Assembly: GCF_030519375.1 (NCBI RefSeq)
Contig: NZ_JAUMKB010000010.1
Span: forward strand, 124,001-188,000
DNA length: 64,000 bases
Direction of reading: 5' to 3'
Source of the DNA: Mucilaginibacter tolerans
GTDB lineage: Bacteria > Bacteroidota > Bacteroidia > Sphingobacteriales > Sphingobacteriaceae
The position numbers were made by a program, and so were the translations under genes. The notes under the pieces were generated by a model, which did no database searches, was not told the origin of the DNA, and saw only the letters and a program-made list of their open reading frames with translations. This document shows positions 8,845-16,786 of the stretch, one piece after another. Within the stretch, counting starts at the first letter, position 1. Each line of letters starts with the position of its first letter.

Positions 8845-9287
8845 ATCCCCTGTTTAGATGAGATACATTGAGTGAATTACCCAGGCTAGCTAACGACCCG
8901 AAAGGAAATAACTCTGAATCGGCGATGGGTCAGTTTAATGTACAGTAATCGAAAGCACCCGAAATACAACAAACTGGGATTTAGTGTCCGATATTTGTCC
9001 GAAATGAAACAATAAACGCTGTAAGCATCTGACTTACAGTGTTTATTGTTAAAATTGAGAAGCCGTAGGGGAAGCTTTTCGAGCCCCTTTTTGGCCGAGT
9101 TAAGGTTATTGGTAGCCTGGTAAATTATAAACAGATTTAAGCAATAACCATTTAATATTTTCGCATGTTTGGTCACCTTTAATTTATTCAACATAATAGT
9201 CCGATTTAAAGATCTTTTCACACTTGTTATTTCAAGTTGCCTGATGGTTATGCGAACCTCAGGTGCGCTGAACAATCAAGCTTCAAA
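8845..9287. other. Intergenic region with repeat and hairpin, no gene seen
   Basis: No credible gene. The region holds two TGTCCG words 11 bp apart (8985 and 8996), a 15-bp hairpin (9011-9047) and a 30-bp repeat (9065-9094) that recurs near 17989. A minus-strand open frame across it lacks any protein character. Confidence 0.6.
9011..9094 (+). repeat. Diverged direct repeat, left copy (hairpin plus 30-mer)
   Basis: A hairpin with 15-bp arms (9011-9025 and 9033-9047, one G-T pair) contains the core GTAAG-7 nt-CTTAC. It is followed after 17 nt by a 30-mer (9065-9094) that matches 17989-18018 at 26 of 30 positions. The right copy has the same order of parts. The pair brackets the LytTR-controlled hydrolase module. 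Confidence 0.65.
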
Positions 9288-9363
9288 ATGTCGCCTTTAG
9301 GAGCGAATATGTCTAATTCGGTATTATTTCACTGATTGTGTGGAGCCTCTTCAGATACTTTTG
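9288..9363 (+). promoter_or_regulatory. LytTR-type tandem repeat promoter 1
   Basis: Two 11-bp repeats, ATGTCGCCTTT (9288-9298) and ATGTCTAATTC (9309-9319), have a 21-bp period and fit the consensus WTGTCnnnTTY. A -7 element TACTTTTG starts at 9356, exactly 68 bp after the first repeat. The same geometry recurs before the genes at 11655 and 16787. No good -33 box is present, as expected for an activated promoter. An imperfect inverted repeat (TTTTGATC and GATCAAAA, 9359-9383) overlaps the start site. Confidence 0.7.
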
Positions 9364-9386
9364 ATCAAATCATAGATCAAAAAGTA

Positions 9387-10169
9387 ATGAATATTATGAA
9401 AATTTCAGCAATCAGCGCCTTCGCAGCAATCCTCCTTTCTTCGGTCATATGGGTAAGCCAATGCTCAGCCTCTAATAGAAAGACTTTTCGTTTGAATGAA
9501 GGCCCGGGTTTTGCAGTACTCGAGTTATTTACATCCGAAGGCTGTTCCAGTTGCCCGCCGGCTGACGAGTTGATAGCCCGTATCCAAAAAGAAGCAGGTA
9601 GTAAACCAGTGTATGTATTAGCCTTCCATGTAGATTATTGGAATCGCTTGGGATGGAAAGACGTATTCAGTCAACCCGAGTTTTCCAAAAGGCAATATCA
9701 ATATCAGCGTTTGTTTTCCAGCCAGGTTTATACGCCGCAGTTGATCATCAATGGTAACAGCGAGTTTGTAGGATCGGATGAGCATGAGATCAGGGATGCA
9801 GTGAAGCAAAACCTTAACGGAACGCCGTCAACTACTTTGCGCATAAAAGCACAACAACAGAATGGCGGTCTTAAACTGGATTACGAGGTAAAAGGCAAAA
9901 CCAGCGGCAATCAGTTAGTAATTGCGATAGTGCAAAAACATGCCACAAGTAAAGTGAACGCTGGTGAAAATGAAGGCCGTGTTTTGTCTCATGTACAAAT
10001 AGTGCGCAGCCTGCAAACTGTTGAATTGAAGCAAAACGGCACCCAAAACATACAACTTCCGGCAGGTTTTAATCCAGATGGCTGGGAAATCATCGGATTA
10101 ATTCAGAACGCTGAGACAGGCATCATATCTGCAGCAACAAGGGCTACATCAACCTCAACTTCTTTATAA
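9387..10169 (+). CDS. DUF1223 thioredoxin-like exported protein
   Basis: A 260-aa protein with a membrane-targeting N-terminus (hydrophobic segment about 8-24, then QCSAS, which might be a lipobox). A DUF1223 domain follows, with ELFTSEGCSSCPPAD holding the CxxC pair C53/C56 and YTPQLIINGNSEFVGSD as the cis-proline-like region. The family has a thioredoxin-like fold and presumably works in extracytoplasmic redox chemistry. Two ATGs (9387, 9396) are possible starts; the frame extends upstream from a TTG without signal-peptide character. It lies 31 nt before an alpha/beta hydrolase gene, and the two probably form one operon read from the LytTR-type promoter upstream. Confidence 0.82.
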   Translation: MNIMKISAISAFAAILLSSVIWVSQCSASNRKTFRLNEGPGFAVLELFTSEGCSSCPPADELIARIQKEAGSKPVYVLAFHVDYWNRLGWKDVFSQPEFSKRQYQYQRLFSSQVYTPQLIINGNSEFVGSDEHEIRDAVKQNLNGTPSTTLRIKAQQQNGGLKLDYEVKGKTSGNQLVIAIVQKHATSKVNAGENEGRVLSHVQIVRSLQTVELKQNGTQNIQLPAGFNPDGWEIIGLIQNAETGIISAATRATSTSTSL

Positions 10170-10200
10170 ACAACACATCAACCTTTAAATCAATAGACTC

Positions 10201-10992
10201 ATGAAAACACAATTGAATTTTTTAAATGGCTTTAAAATGATAGCCATAATCGCACTGTTTATTATCTCACAATTTATGCTGAATGTGAGATCAGCGAATG
10301 CCCAGCAGAAACCTGTAAGAAATATTGTATTGGTACACGGCGCTTTTGCTGATGGCTCCGGTTGGAAAGCAGTATATGACATCCTAGTCAAAAAAGGGTA
10401 TCATGTCAGCATCGTGCAAAACCCACTCACTTCACTAGATGATGACGTTAATTCAACCAACAGTGTGATTAACGCGCAGGATGGCCCGGTTATCCTTGTA
10501 GGGCACTCATGGGGTGGTACAGTGATCACCCAAGCCGGTGTAAATCCGAAAGTAGTAGGGCTGGTTTATGTTGCCGCTTTTATTCCGGACAAGGGCGAAA
10601 ATACTGTTAAATGGGTTGCCGCCGCTCCGCCGGCACCAGAAGCAGGGTTTACCAAACCTGATCAGTTTGGCTTTGTTTACTTTGATCCTGCAAAATTTCA
10701 TGGTGGATTTGCAGGCGATCTTAGCCAGGTGCAAAGCGACTTTATGCGCGACTCGCAAGTACCTATTATCGCTAAATGTTTTGATGAACTGGTAACCGAA
10801 GTCGCATGGAAAAATAAACCAAGCTACGCCATAGTACCCACCGAAGATAAAGCACTTAACCCTGAAACGGAACGCGCCATGTACAAACGAGCAGGCGCCA
10901 AAGTAACCGAGATAAAAGGAAGCCATGTGATCTTTATTTCTCAACCCGAAGCTGTTGCCCGTGTAATTATGGATGCAACAGAGCTGAAATAA
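10201..10992 (+). CDS. Exported alpha/beta hydrolase
   Basis: A 263-aa serine hydrolase-type protein with a signal peptide ending near SANAQ. Motifs in order: oxyanion-hole segment LVHGAFADGSGW (44-55), nucleophile elbow GHSWGG (S103), an acid in PTEDKAL and the catalytic histidine in GSHVIFISQPE. The sequence resembles the AB-hydrolase proteins related to salicylate esterase and hydroxynitrile lyase that are abundant in Mucilaginibacter. The substrate is unknown. It is second in the operon with the DUF1223 gene and is followed by a 15-bp hairpin at 11015-11054, which ends the unit. Confidence 0.88.
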   Translation: MKTQLNFLNGFKMIAIIALFIISQFMLNVRSANAQQKPVRNIVLVHGAFADGSGWKAVYDILVKKGYHVSIVQNPLTSLDDDVNSTNSVINAQDGPVILVGHSWGGTVITQAGVNPKVVGLVYVAAFIPDKGENTVKWVAAAPPAPEAGFTKPDQFGFVYFDPAKFHGGFAGDLSQVQSDFMRDSQVPIIAKCFDELVTEVAWKNKPSYAIVPTEDKALNPETERAMYKRAGAKVTEIKGSHVIFISQPEAVARVIMDATELK

Positions 10993-11014
10993 ATTAACTT
11001 TATAAACAAGATAG

Positions 11015-11054
11015 GAGATGGTGTAAGAATGCATATGCTTTCTTACACCATCTC
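11015..11054 (+). terminator. 15-bp hairpin terminator
   Basis: Arms 11015-11029 and 11040-11054 are perfect reverse complements around a 10-nt loop. It lies 23 nt after the hydrolase stop and ends just before the next gene's start. Confidence 0.7.
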
Positions 11055-11067
11055 GCATTTCATTAAA

Positions 11068-11466
11068 ATGAACCCTATGAAAAAGCTATTGCCCACGATA
11101 GTCATAGCCTCCTTTATGATCAAGGCTAACGCGCAAATCCCACTAACAAAAGAATTAACCTGTACTGAAGAAGCATTTACAGTGAGATTGAACCTGCACT
11201 CAGGACGGCATCCGGGTATGGTAAGAATAGGGAACGCTCAATTAGCGAGTTATGCTGTGACGCCCGCAATTGATTATCTCCCCATCAACGACAATATTTC
11301 AAAATCTAAAATGTTAGGATCATCTTTCTTTCATTCAGATAGCAAGCCGGCTTTAGAGATGCATAGTTTATTATTCGATGAAAAACTACTATCGGACTTT
11401 GGTTTATTTACCAAACCCGTTTATAAATATCGCGACAGCACGAGCTTCCTCCATAACTACAAATAA
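11068..11466 (+). CDS. Small exported protein of unknown function
   Basis: About 132 aa (129 if the ATG at 11077 is used), with a signal peptide MKKLLPTIVIASFMIKANA and a short mature domain without recognised motifs. The upstream in-frame ATG at 11029 lies inside a terminator hairpin and is unlikely. The gene is bounded by strong hairpins on both sides (11015-11054 and 11492-11521), so it is a single-gene unit inside the hydrolase module. I do not recognise the family. Confidence 0.55.
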   Translation: MNPMKKLLPTIVIASFMIKANAQIPLTKELTCTEEAFTVRLNLHSGRHPGMVRIGNAQLASYAVTPAIDYLPINDNISKSKMLGSSFFHSDSKPALEMHSLLFDEKLLSDFGLFTKPVYKYRDSTSFLHNYK

Positions 11467-11491
11467 AAACCCTCTGTTTTTAGTTTTTATG

Positions 11492-11521
11492 CCAAGGCCT
11501 TTCAGAAATGAAGGGCCTTGG
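11492..11521 (+). terminator. 13-bp hairpin terminator with GAAA loop
   Basis: Arms 11492-11504 and 11509-11521 pair over 13 positions (one G-U) around a GAAA tetraloop, followed by TTTTAT. It ends the small exported-protein gene. Confidence 0.8.
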
Positions 11522-11552
11522 TTTTATAGCCTTATACCGCCCAACACTGTTA

Positions 11553-11628
11553 TTGTCTAATTCCCCCATCTATATGTCCGGTTTAGCTATTATTCACTCA
11601 GCCAAGGGGCGTTTTTGAGGCAAATTTG
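11553..11628 (+). promoter_or_regulatory. LytTR-type tandem repeat promoter 2
   Basis: Repeats TTGTCTAATTC (11553-11563) and ATGTCCGGTTT (11574-11584) have the 21-bp period and consensus WTGTCnnnTTY. A near-consensus -7 element CAAATTTG begins at 11621, again exactly 68 bp from the first repeat. It lies 27 nt before the DoxX start codon. Confidence 0.68.
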
Positions 11629-11654
11629 TGTCATCAAATAAAAACAACAACGCC

Positions 11655-12077
11655 ATGAACACAAAAACAACAAAAGTAATTTACTGGACCGGAGCCGCAT
11701 TAACATCATTATGGTTTGGAGCAAGCAGCTTTGGTGAATTGACTAAAAGCCCTATTGTATGGGATATCACTCTGAAACTGGGTTACCCTCCACACTTTAT
11801 CTATTTGCTCGGTGTTGCCAAGCTTTTAGGAGTAGCTGTGCTTTTAACTCCAAACAAGCTGCTGAGATTAAAAGAATGGGTTTTTGCTGGTCTTTTTTTC
11901 GACATCATTTTCGCTTTCTTTTCTAAACTGGCAGTATTAAACTTCGCCGCAGGTATCGACGCAATTGTAGCATCAATCATGGTAGGCGTAACCTACGTTA
12001 TGTTCAGAAAGCTTTATGCTGCAAAATACGGGAACGGTGCTACAGCTGAAGTAAGCCAGATACTGGTTAAAGCTTGA
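11655..12077 (+). CDS. DoxX family membrane protein
   Basis: A 140-aa protein with four predicted membrane helices and the DoxX-like pattern (ALTSLWFGASSFGELTKSP, then YPPHFIYLLGVAKLLGVAVLL). DoxX-like proteins are small quinone-pool-associated or redox-linked membrane proteins, mostly uncharacterised. The ATG at 11655 is used; an upstream in-frame GTG would add a polar, asparagine-rich tail. It is the first gene after the second LytTR-type promoter and probably heads an operon with the epoxide hydrolase, cupin and Ohr genes that ends at the hairpin 14712-14749. Confidence 0.82.
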   Translation: MNTKTTKVIYWTGAALTSLWFGASSFGELTKSPIVWDITLKLGYPPHFIYLLGVAKLLGVAVLLTPNKLLRLKEWVFAGLFFDIIFAFFSKLAVLNFAAGIDAIVASIMVGVTYVMFRKLYAAKYGNGATAEVSQILVKA

Positions 12078-12123
12078 TATTTCCTGCTCTGTGAAGAAAA
12101 GATGGTGAAAACAGATTATCTCA

Positions 12124-12363
12124 ATGATCATGGAAAACAATGCAACTCCCGACCGGCTCATCTTTTTGCAACTTGCCGCCCTTACCGACGCAACGATAGA
12201 ATTCGGGGGATTGAGTAGTTATGCCACCGACCGTGTAGATATTGTGATGTACAGTTTTCGCCGGCGCATAGCTATTGCCGGGATTAAAGCAAATAACAAT
12301 AAGCACGGGGAACAGCTGGCAGTTTCCGCAGAAACAGTTACCTCTGGAATGACCGATTATTAA
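12124..12363 (+). CDS. Possible small unknown protein
   Basis: A 79-aa open frame (alternative ATG at 12130) filling the 329-bp gap between DoxX and the epoxide hydrolase on the same strand. It has no signal peptide, no membrane segment and no motif that I recognise. It could be a real small gene, or a remnant of a larger one. No other feature is seen in the gap, and no LytTR-type repeat precedes the epoxide hydrolase. Confidence 0.25.
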   Translation: MIMENNATPDRLIFLQLAALTDATIEFGGLSSYATDRVDIVMYSFRRRIAIAGIKANNNKHGEQLAVSAETVTSGMTDY

Positions 12364-12406
12364 TTAAAAAACATCGCACAAACACATTAACTTTTAATAT
12401 AATACA

Positions 12407-13702
12407 ATGAGAATAAACAGAAAAACCATGGCAGGCGCTATCATAACCGGGGTGCTCGCATTATGGTCCATCCAGGGATTTTCCCAAACCAAAGCGTTCG
12501 ATTCGAAATCTTCAGAACAGATCAAGCCTTTTAAAATACATATACCACAGCCTCAACTGAACGATCTGCGCCACCGCATCAATGAAACCCGTTGGCCTGA
12601 TAAAGAGACCGTCACTGACGGCTCCCAGGGGATCAAACTTGCTAACCTGCAGGAACTGGTGCGTTATTGGGGAACAGATTATGACTGGCGCAAAGCAGAA
12701 GCTAAACTTAACGCCTTGCCACAGTATGTAACCAATATCGAAGGCGTTGACATCCATTTTATTTGGGTGCGTTCAAAAAGCCCTAATGCACTGCCATTGA
12801 TCATGACCCATGGCTGGCCGGGGTCAATACTTGAATTTGTCAAGACGATTGGCCCGCTTACAGATCCTGCAGCCTATGGAGGAAAAGCCGAAGATTCCTT
12901 TGATGTGGTAATACCTTCCATTCCGGGCTTCGGTTTTTCGGGTAAACCAACTGAAACCGGCTGGGACCCAGACCACATTGCGCGGGTATGGGCGATATTA
13001 ATGAAGCGCCTTGGCTATACACGCTACGTTGCCCAGGGTGGTGACTTCGGGGCCCCGATATCCCAGTCATTGGCTCGTCAAAAGCCAGCTGGCTTATTGG
13101 GTATCCACCTCAATTTGCCTGCCGTAGTACCTCCAGATGTAGCAACTGCACTCGCTGCGGGCGGGTCTGCGCCTGCAGGATTATCCGACCAGGAACATGC
13201 TGTATTTGATGCACTGTCCACAAACTTAAAAAAGGGAAATTTGGCCTATTTATCGCTGATGTCGGCAAGGCCACAAGCTGTTGGTTATGGATTGACTGAC
13301 TCTCCTGTCGGTCTCGTCGGCTGGATGCTTCAGCACCCAGGTTTTGCAAAGTGGAATTATGCATCCGACGCTGAAAGGGATCCTGGGAAAGATGAAGTAC
13401 TTGATGACTTTACTTTATATTGGCTTACCAACACTGCAACATCTGCAGCCAGGTTGTACTGGGAGAACATGGGACGGGGTGTTACCAGTTCTGCTGCGCA
13501 GAAAACTACCGAGATAACCCTTCCTGTAGCTATTACAGTTTTCCCGGAAGACGTTTATAAGGCACCTGAATCATGGGCACGCCGGGCTTATCCTAACCTT
13601 ACCTACTTCCACGAAGTGGATAAAGGCGGGCACTTTGCCGCATGGGAGCAACCACAACTTTTTGTTGAAGAAATGAGAGCTGCTTTTAAATCATTGCGCT
13701 AA
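12407..13702 (+). CDS. Epoxide hydrolase (EHN domain), exported
   Basis: A 431-aa alpha/beta hydrolase with an N-terminal signal-like segment and the EHN lid domain (IHIPQPQLNDLRHRINETRW, about 45-63). The core follows: HGWPGS (135-140) as the oxyanion segment, GGDFGAP with nucleophile D213, and GGHFAAWEQP with the catalytic histidine near the C-terminus. Family members open epoxides through an aspartyl ester intermediate; the microsomal-type EHN architecture is shared with juvenile-hormone epoxide hydrolases. An aspartate rather than serine at the elbow supports epoxide or halide chemistry. It probably belongs to the operon starting with DoxX and is followed 34 nt later by a cupin gene. Confidence 0.9.
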   Translation: MRINRKTMAGAIITGVLALWSIQGFSQTKAFDSKSSEQIKPFKIHIPQPQLNDLRHRINETRWPDKETVTDGSQGIKLANLQELVRYWGTDYDWRKAEAKLNALPQYVTNIEGVDIHFIWVRSKSPNALPLIMTHGWPGSILEFVKTIGPLTDPAAYGGKAEDSFDVVIPSIPGFGFSGKPTETGWDPDHIARVWAILMKRLGYTRYVAQGGDFGAPISQSLARQKPAGLLGIHLNLPAVVPPDVATALAAGGSAPAGLSDQEHAVFDALSTNLKKGNLAYLSLMSARPQAVGYGLTDSPVGLVGWMLQHPGFAKWNYASDAERDPGKDEVLDDFTLYWLTNTATSAARLYWENMGRGVTSSAAQKTTEITLPVAITVFPEDVYKAPESWARRAYPNLTYFHEVDKGGHFAAWEQPQLFVEEMRAAFKSLR

Positions 13703-13736
13703 TTAAAAACGGAATACTCGTTGAAAATTTAAGAAG

Positions 13737-14141
13737 ATGAAAACGACAAAGAATATCCTGACCGGCATCTTAGCTATTATCGGATTTGTAGCAAATATTA
13801 ACCCGGTTGCTGCACAATCTGCGGCAAGCGGAAGGACCGAACTACAGCGCCATAATCTTAGTATACCGGGCCGCGAGGTAGTACAGGTACGCGTTGAGAT
13901 CAACTCGGGAGCTGGTTACCCGAAACATACACATCCTGGAGAAGAGATTATATATATACTTGAAGGTGTGCTGGAATACACCGTGGGCGATCAACCACCG
14001 GTGACGCTTAAGCCAGGTAACGTATTATTTATACCAGCCGGAACGGTTCACTCAGTAAGAAATGTCGGCGGTACTAAGGGGGCCGAATTAGCTACTTATA
14101 TACTCGAAAAAGCAAAACAACAAGTGACCCTCGTTAAATAA
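13737..14141 (+). CDS. Exported cupin protein
   Basis: A 134-aa protein with a signal peptide (MKTTKNILTGILAIIGFVANINPVAAQ in outline; cut near AAQ) and one cupin barrel. Motif 1 is HTHPGEEIIYILEG, giving two histidines and a glutamate for metal binding; motif 2 is PAGTVHSVRN with the third histidine. It is likely a metal-binding periplasmic protein, perhaps an oxygenase or isomerase. It lies between the epoxide hydrolase and the Ohr-like gene in one probable operon. Confidence 0.85.
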   Translation: MKTTKNILTGILAIIGFVANINPVAAQSAASGRTELQRHNLSIPGREVVQVRVEINSGAGYPKHTHPGEEIIYILEGVLEYTVGDQPPVTLKPGNVLFIPAGTVHSVRNVGGTKGAELATYILEKAKQQVTLVK

Positions 14142-14228
14142 CCCGATATCTGATAGTCATGGAATGCTTAATCCTTCCCTGAATCTCAATACTTAAAATA
14201 ATTAAAAGAATACTTAAAAATTAAAAAA

Positions 14229-14687
14229 ATGGAAATGCTAACTGCAATTAATAGCACAAACAACGCACAAATAACTATTAATAAAATACTATATACCGGT
14301 AAAGTACATGTTACCGGCGGCCGTGATGGCGCTGCCAAAAGCGAGGACGGACGTTTAAATATTAATCTGTCTTTACCCGCAGGTCCCGGTGCAGGCACTA
14401 ATCCTGAGCAATTATTTGCCGCCGGATGGTCAGCCTGTTTTACCAGTGCCATGAGGCATAATGCTGGCGCTTTACAAATTCCGCTACCAGCCGACACTGC
14501 GATCGATGCTGAAGTAGACCTTGGCACGGGCGAAGGCGGTTTCTACCTGCAGGCGCGTCTTAATGTGAACCTTCCGGGCTTAACAGCTGAGCAGGCTAAG
14601 AAAGTAGTAGAAGCAGCTCACCAAACCTGCCCATACTCAAAAGCTACACGCGGTAATATAAACGTTGCCATAAATGTAGCTGTGTAA
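14229..14687 (+). CDS. Ohr/OsmC organic hydroperoxide resistance protein
   Basis: A 152-aa OsmC-fold protein of the Ohr type. The first redox cysteine is in GWSACFTSAMRH and the second in HQTCPYSKATRGN, the two conserved positions of Ohr peroxidases. LYTGKVHVTGGRDG near the start is also typical. Ohr reduces organic hydroperoxides with lipoylated partners. Its position at the end of an operon with an epoxide hydrolase, DoxX and cupin suggests a response to oxidised organic compounds (inference). It is closed by a 12-bp hairpin at 14712-14749. Confidence 0.9.
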   Translation: MEMLTAINSTNNAQITINKILYTGKVHVTGGRDGAAKSEDGRLNINLSLPAGPGAGTNPEQLFAAGWSACFTSAMRHNAGALQIPLPADTAIDAEVDLGTGEGGFYLQARLNVNLPGLTAEQAKKVVEAAHQTCPYSKATRGNINVAINVAV

Positions 14688-14711
14688 TGTCCCTTAACAA
14701 TAATAATCAAG

Positions 14712-14749
14712 AAGCAAAGGCAATGCGTGGTAAAGCGTTGCCTTTGCTT
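14712..14749 (+). terminator. 12-bp hairpin terminator
   Basis: Arms 14712-14723 and 14738-14749 are exact complements (AAGCAAAGGCAA and its inverse) around 14 nt, followed by a short T-rich tract. It separates the Ohr gene from the LytS-like gene. Confidence 0.8.
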
Positions 14750-14850
14750 TGCATTAAAGAACGCACTACAGCATGGTTGATTCGGTAGTACGAGTATTTT
14801 AAATAGCTTTGCTATGCCGTTGTTCCGAACAATGAAAGGAACTATTATCA

Positions 14851-15870
14851 ATGAAAAACTCTCAATTAAAAATATCCCACGCAACCATCTGGATCAGTTC
14901 CATTATTCTGGGATTACTGTCTTCGATACCACAACTGGCTTCGCGCCAGTTCGTTCTTGCTGAGGCTGTGGTTAACGCCGCACTGACGGGTACGTTTGCG
15001 CTGTTAATGTGGTATTTTAATATTTTCATATTACGGCGTAAACCCACAAAGAGACGCAGACAAACCATATCCTACTCCGAATTGCTAAGCTCTTTACTTT
15101 TCGGTTTGGTCGTAATGTTTGGGCTTTCATGGGTGCAACAGCTGATATTGTCGCATATCAACTTTGGACCCACCATGCTGATGGTGGAAGTACGCGGTAT
15201 ATTGATCAACCTGGTGTTTTATATGTTCCTTAATCTGCTGCAGCAGAATTACGAGAATCAGCATGTGAACATGGAGCTGGAACGCATTAAAAATGATAAC
15301 CTGGCAGCGCAATACGAAATGCTTAAACAACAAATCAACCCGCATTTCCTTTTCAATAGTCTTAATACATTAAAGGCAATGGTCGAATCTGGTGAGCCGG
15401 AAGCGGTGGATTTTATCATCAAACTCTCTAATTTTTACCGCTTCACGCTCGAAAGCCGCAAGCTTGACCTTATTCATGTTAACGAAGAAATGGAAATTGT
15501 CAATGCCTATTTGTTTCTTCAAAAAGCCCGCTTTGAGGACGGGATCACTTTTGCCAATAGACTTACGGAGAAAACCCTAACAACGCTGGTGCCACCATTC
15601 ACCCTGCAATTGCTTGTCGAAAATTGTATTAAACATAACGTAATATCGTTGCAGCGACCGTTGCATATCAGCATTTATGAAGAGAGGGAGTTTATTATTA
15701 TTGAAAATCAGATACAGCTAAAAACCGGCGATAATGGTTCCCTGGGAGTTGGGCTAAAGAATATCGATCTCCGTTATAGGCATCTTCTTGAGAAACATGT
15801 GGAGATCATCGACGACCAGAAAAACTTTAAAGTAAAACTTCCGCTTATTTATGAACATCATCATCATTGA
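14851..15870 (+). CDS. LytS-type sensor histidine kinase
   Basis: A 339-aa kinase with four membrane helices in the first 130 residues (about 12-30, 38-60, 83-100, 113-130), a short linker helix and a His_kinase domain. The phosphorylated histidine is H165 in QQINPHFLFNSLN. The ATPase part has LQLLVENCIKHN (N box) and GVGLKNIDLRYR (G box). No separate sensor domain is present, so the membrane helices probably sense the signal. A -7 element TAGCTTTG lies at 14804-14811. The response regulator gene begins within its last 20 nt, so the two are translationally coupled. Its local targets are suggested by the three shared promoter sites in the module. Confidence 0.92.
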   Translation: MKNSQLKISHATIWISSIILGLLSSIPQLASRQFVLAEAVVNAALTGTFALLMWYFNIFILRRKPTKRRRQTISYSELLSSLLFGLVVMFGLSWVQQLILSHINFGPTMLMVEVRGILINLVFYMFLNLLQQNYENQHVNMELERIKNDNLAAQYEMLKQQINPHFLFNSLNTLKAMVESGEPEAVDFIIKLSNFYRFTLESRKLDLIHVNEEMEIVNAYLFLQKARFEDGITFANRLTEKTLTTLVPPFTLQLLVENCIKHNVISLQRPLHISIYEEREFIIIENQIQLKTGDNGSLGVGLKNIDLRYRHLLEKHVEIIDDQKNFKVKLPLIYEHHHH

Positions 15871-16612
15871 AGACGAACTTAAGACAGCCAAATCACTTGA
15901 AAATATCATCATAAGTCTTAGGCCCGAAGCCAAACTGATCGGCCAGTACCAGGGTATTGAAGATTCTGTAGCTGCCCTGACAGAGGGTCCGCAGCCAGAT
16001 CTTATTTTTATGGATATTCAGCTTGCTGATGGTCTTTGCTTTGAGATCTTCAAATCAGTGAAAATAACCTGTCCGGTAGTATTCTGTACTGCCTATGATG
16101 AATATTCATTGGAGGCATTTAAAAGTAACGGTGTGGATTATATTCTGAAGCCATTCTCAAAGGATGATATCAAAGTAGCACTTAGAAAGGTAGATGAACT
16201 CAAAAATTTCTTTCAGCAAAAAACATCTTCCGATCTCGATGCTTTGCTGTCGCGGCTCAATCCTTCAAGCGGAAAAACCAGCTTCCTCGTTTTCAAAAAT
16301 CAAAAATATACTACGATACAAACCGATAATATTGCCTTCTTTTACATTCGTAATGATGCCACATCGATCATGGCTTTTGATAAGCAGGAGTTTGCGTTAA
16401 GCCAGTCACTTGATCAGATTGCTGCTTCAGTTTCATCAAAACAATTCTTTCGGGTTAACAGGCAGTACCTGGTAAACTTTAAGGCTATAAAAGAAGTTGA
16501 ACATTATTTTCTTCGCAAACTTTATGTAAAACTTATCATCGAAACACCGGATAAACTCCTTATTAACAAAGAAAAATCACATAGCTTTTTAAGTTGGATG
16601 GAGGATCGTTAA
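15851..16612 (+). CDS. LytTR-family response regulator
   Basis: A 253-aa regulator with a receiver domain (acidic pocket IIEDE 6-10, phosphoacceptor D55 in LIFMDIQLADG, K in ILKPFS) and a C-terminal LytTR DNA-binding domain (from about 155; VNRQYLVNFKAIKEVEHY is its characteristic end). LytTR regulators bind pairs of about 9-bp direct repeats with centres two helical turns apart. That is exactly the 21-bp-period repeat pair found upstream of genes at 9387, 11655 and 16787, all within 7 kb of this gene. It is coupled to the LytS-like kinase by a 20-nt overlap. Confidence 0.92.
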   Translation: MNIIIIEDELKTAKSLENIIISLRPEAKLIGQYQGIEDSVAALTEGPQPDLIFMDIQLADGLCFEIFKSVKITCPVVFCTAYDEYSLEAFKSNGVDYILKPFSKDDIKVALRKVDELKNFFQQKTSSDLDALLSRLNPSSGKTSFLVFKNQKYTTIQTDNIAFFYIRNDATSIMAFDKQEFALSQSLDQIAASVSSKQFFRVNRQYLVNFKAIKEVEHYFLRKLYVKLIIETPDKLLINKEKSHSFLSWMEDR

Positions 16613-16648
16613 ACAGTTGAAAATTGTGAATGAATTTCATGTAACAAA

Positions 16649-16724
16649 TTGTCCGGTTTGAACTCACGCTTGTCCGGTTTACACTAAAATATGTTCTCAT
16701 TGCTTGTCTGATGGGGTACTTTTG
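16649..16724 (+). promoter_or_regulatory. LytTR-type tandem repeat promoter 3
   Basis: Two identical 11-bp repeats TTGTCCGGTTT (16649-16659 and 16670-16680) are separated by 10 bp, giving a 21-bp period. The -7 element TACTTTTG starts at 16717, 68 bp from the first repeat, as in the other two promoters. A second pair, TGTCTGATGGG twice, overlaps and follows the -7 element (about 16705 and 16729) and may hold another regulator. The leader to the ATG at 16787 is longer here than in the others. Confidence 0.75.
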
Positions 16725-16786
16725 TTATGTCTGATGGGAGAAGAACATCAGGAAAATCAACTGATTGACAATTTATCCAAACTACA

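Noticed and set aside
8984..9005. Two TGTCCG words before 9.0 kb as a fourth LytTR site
   Set aside because: Their spacing is 11 bp rather than 21 and the TTY part is absent; no -7 element lies 68 bp downstream.
8886..9275. A 129-codon open frame on the minus strand
   Set aside because: It crosses a hairpin and repeat, has no protein-like pattern and overlaps the LytTR-type promoter region.
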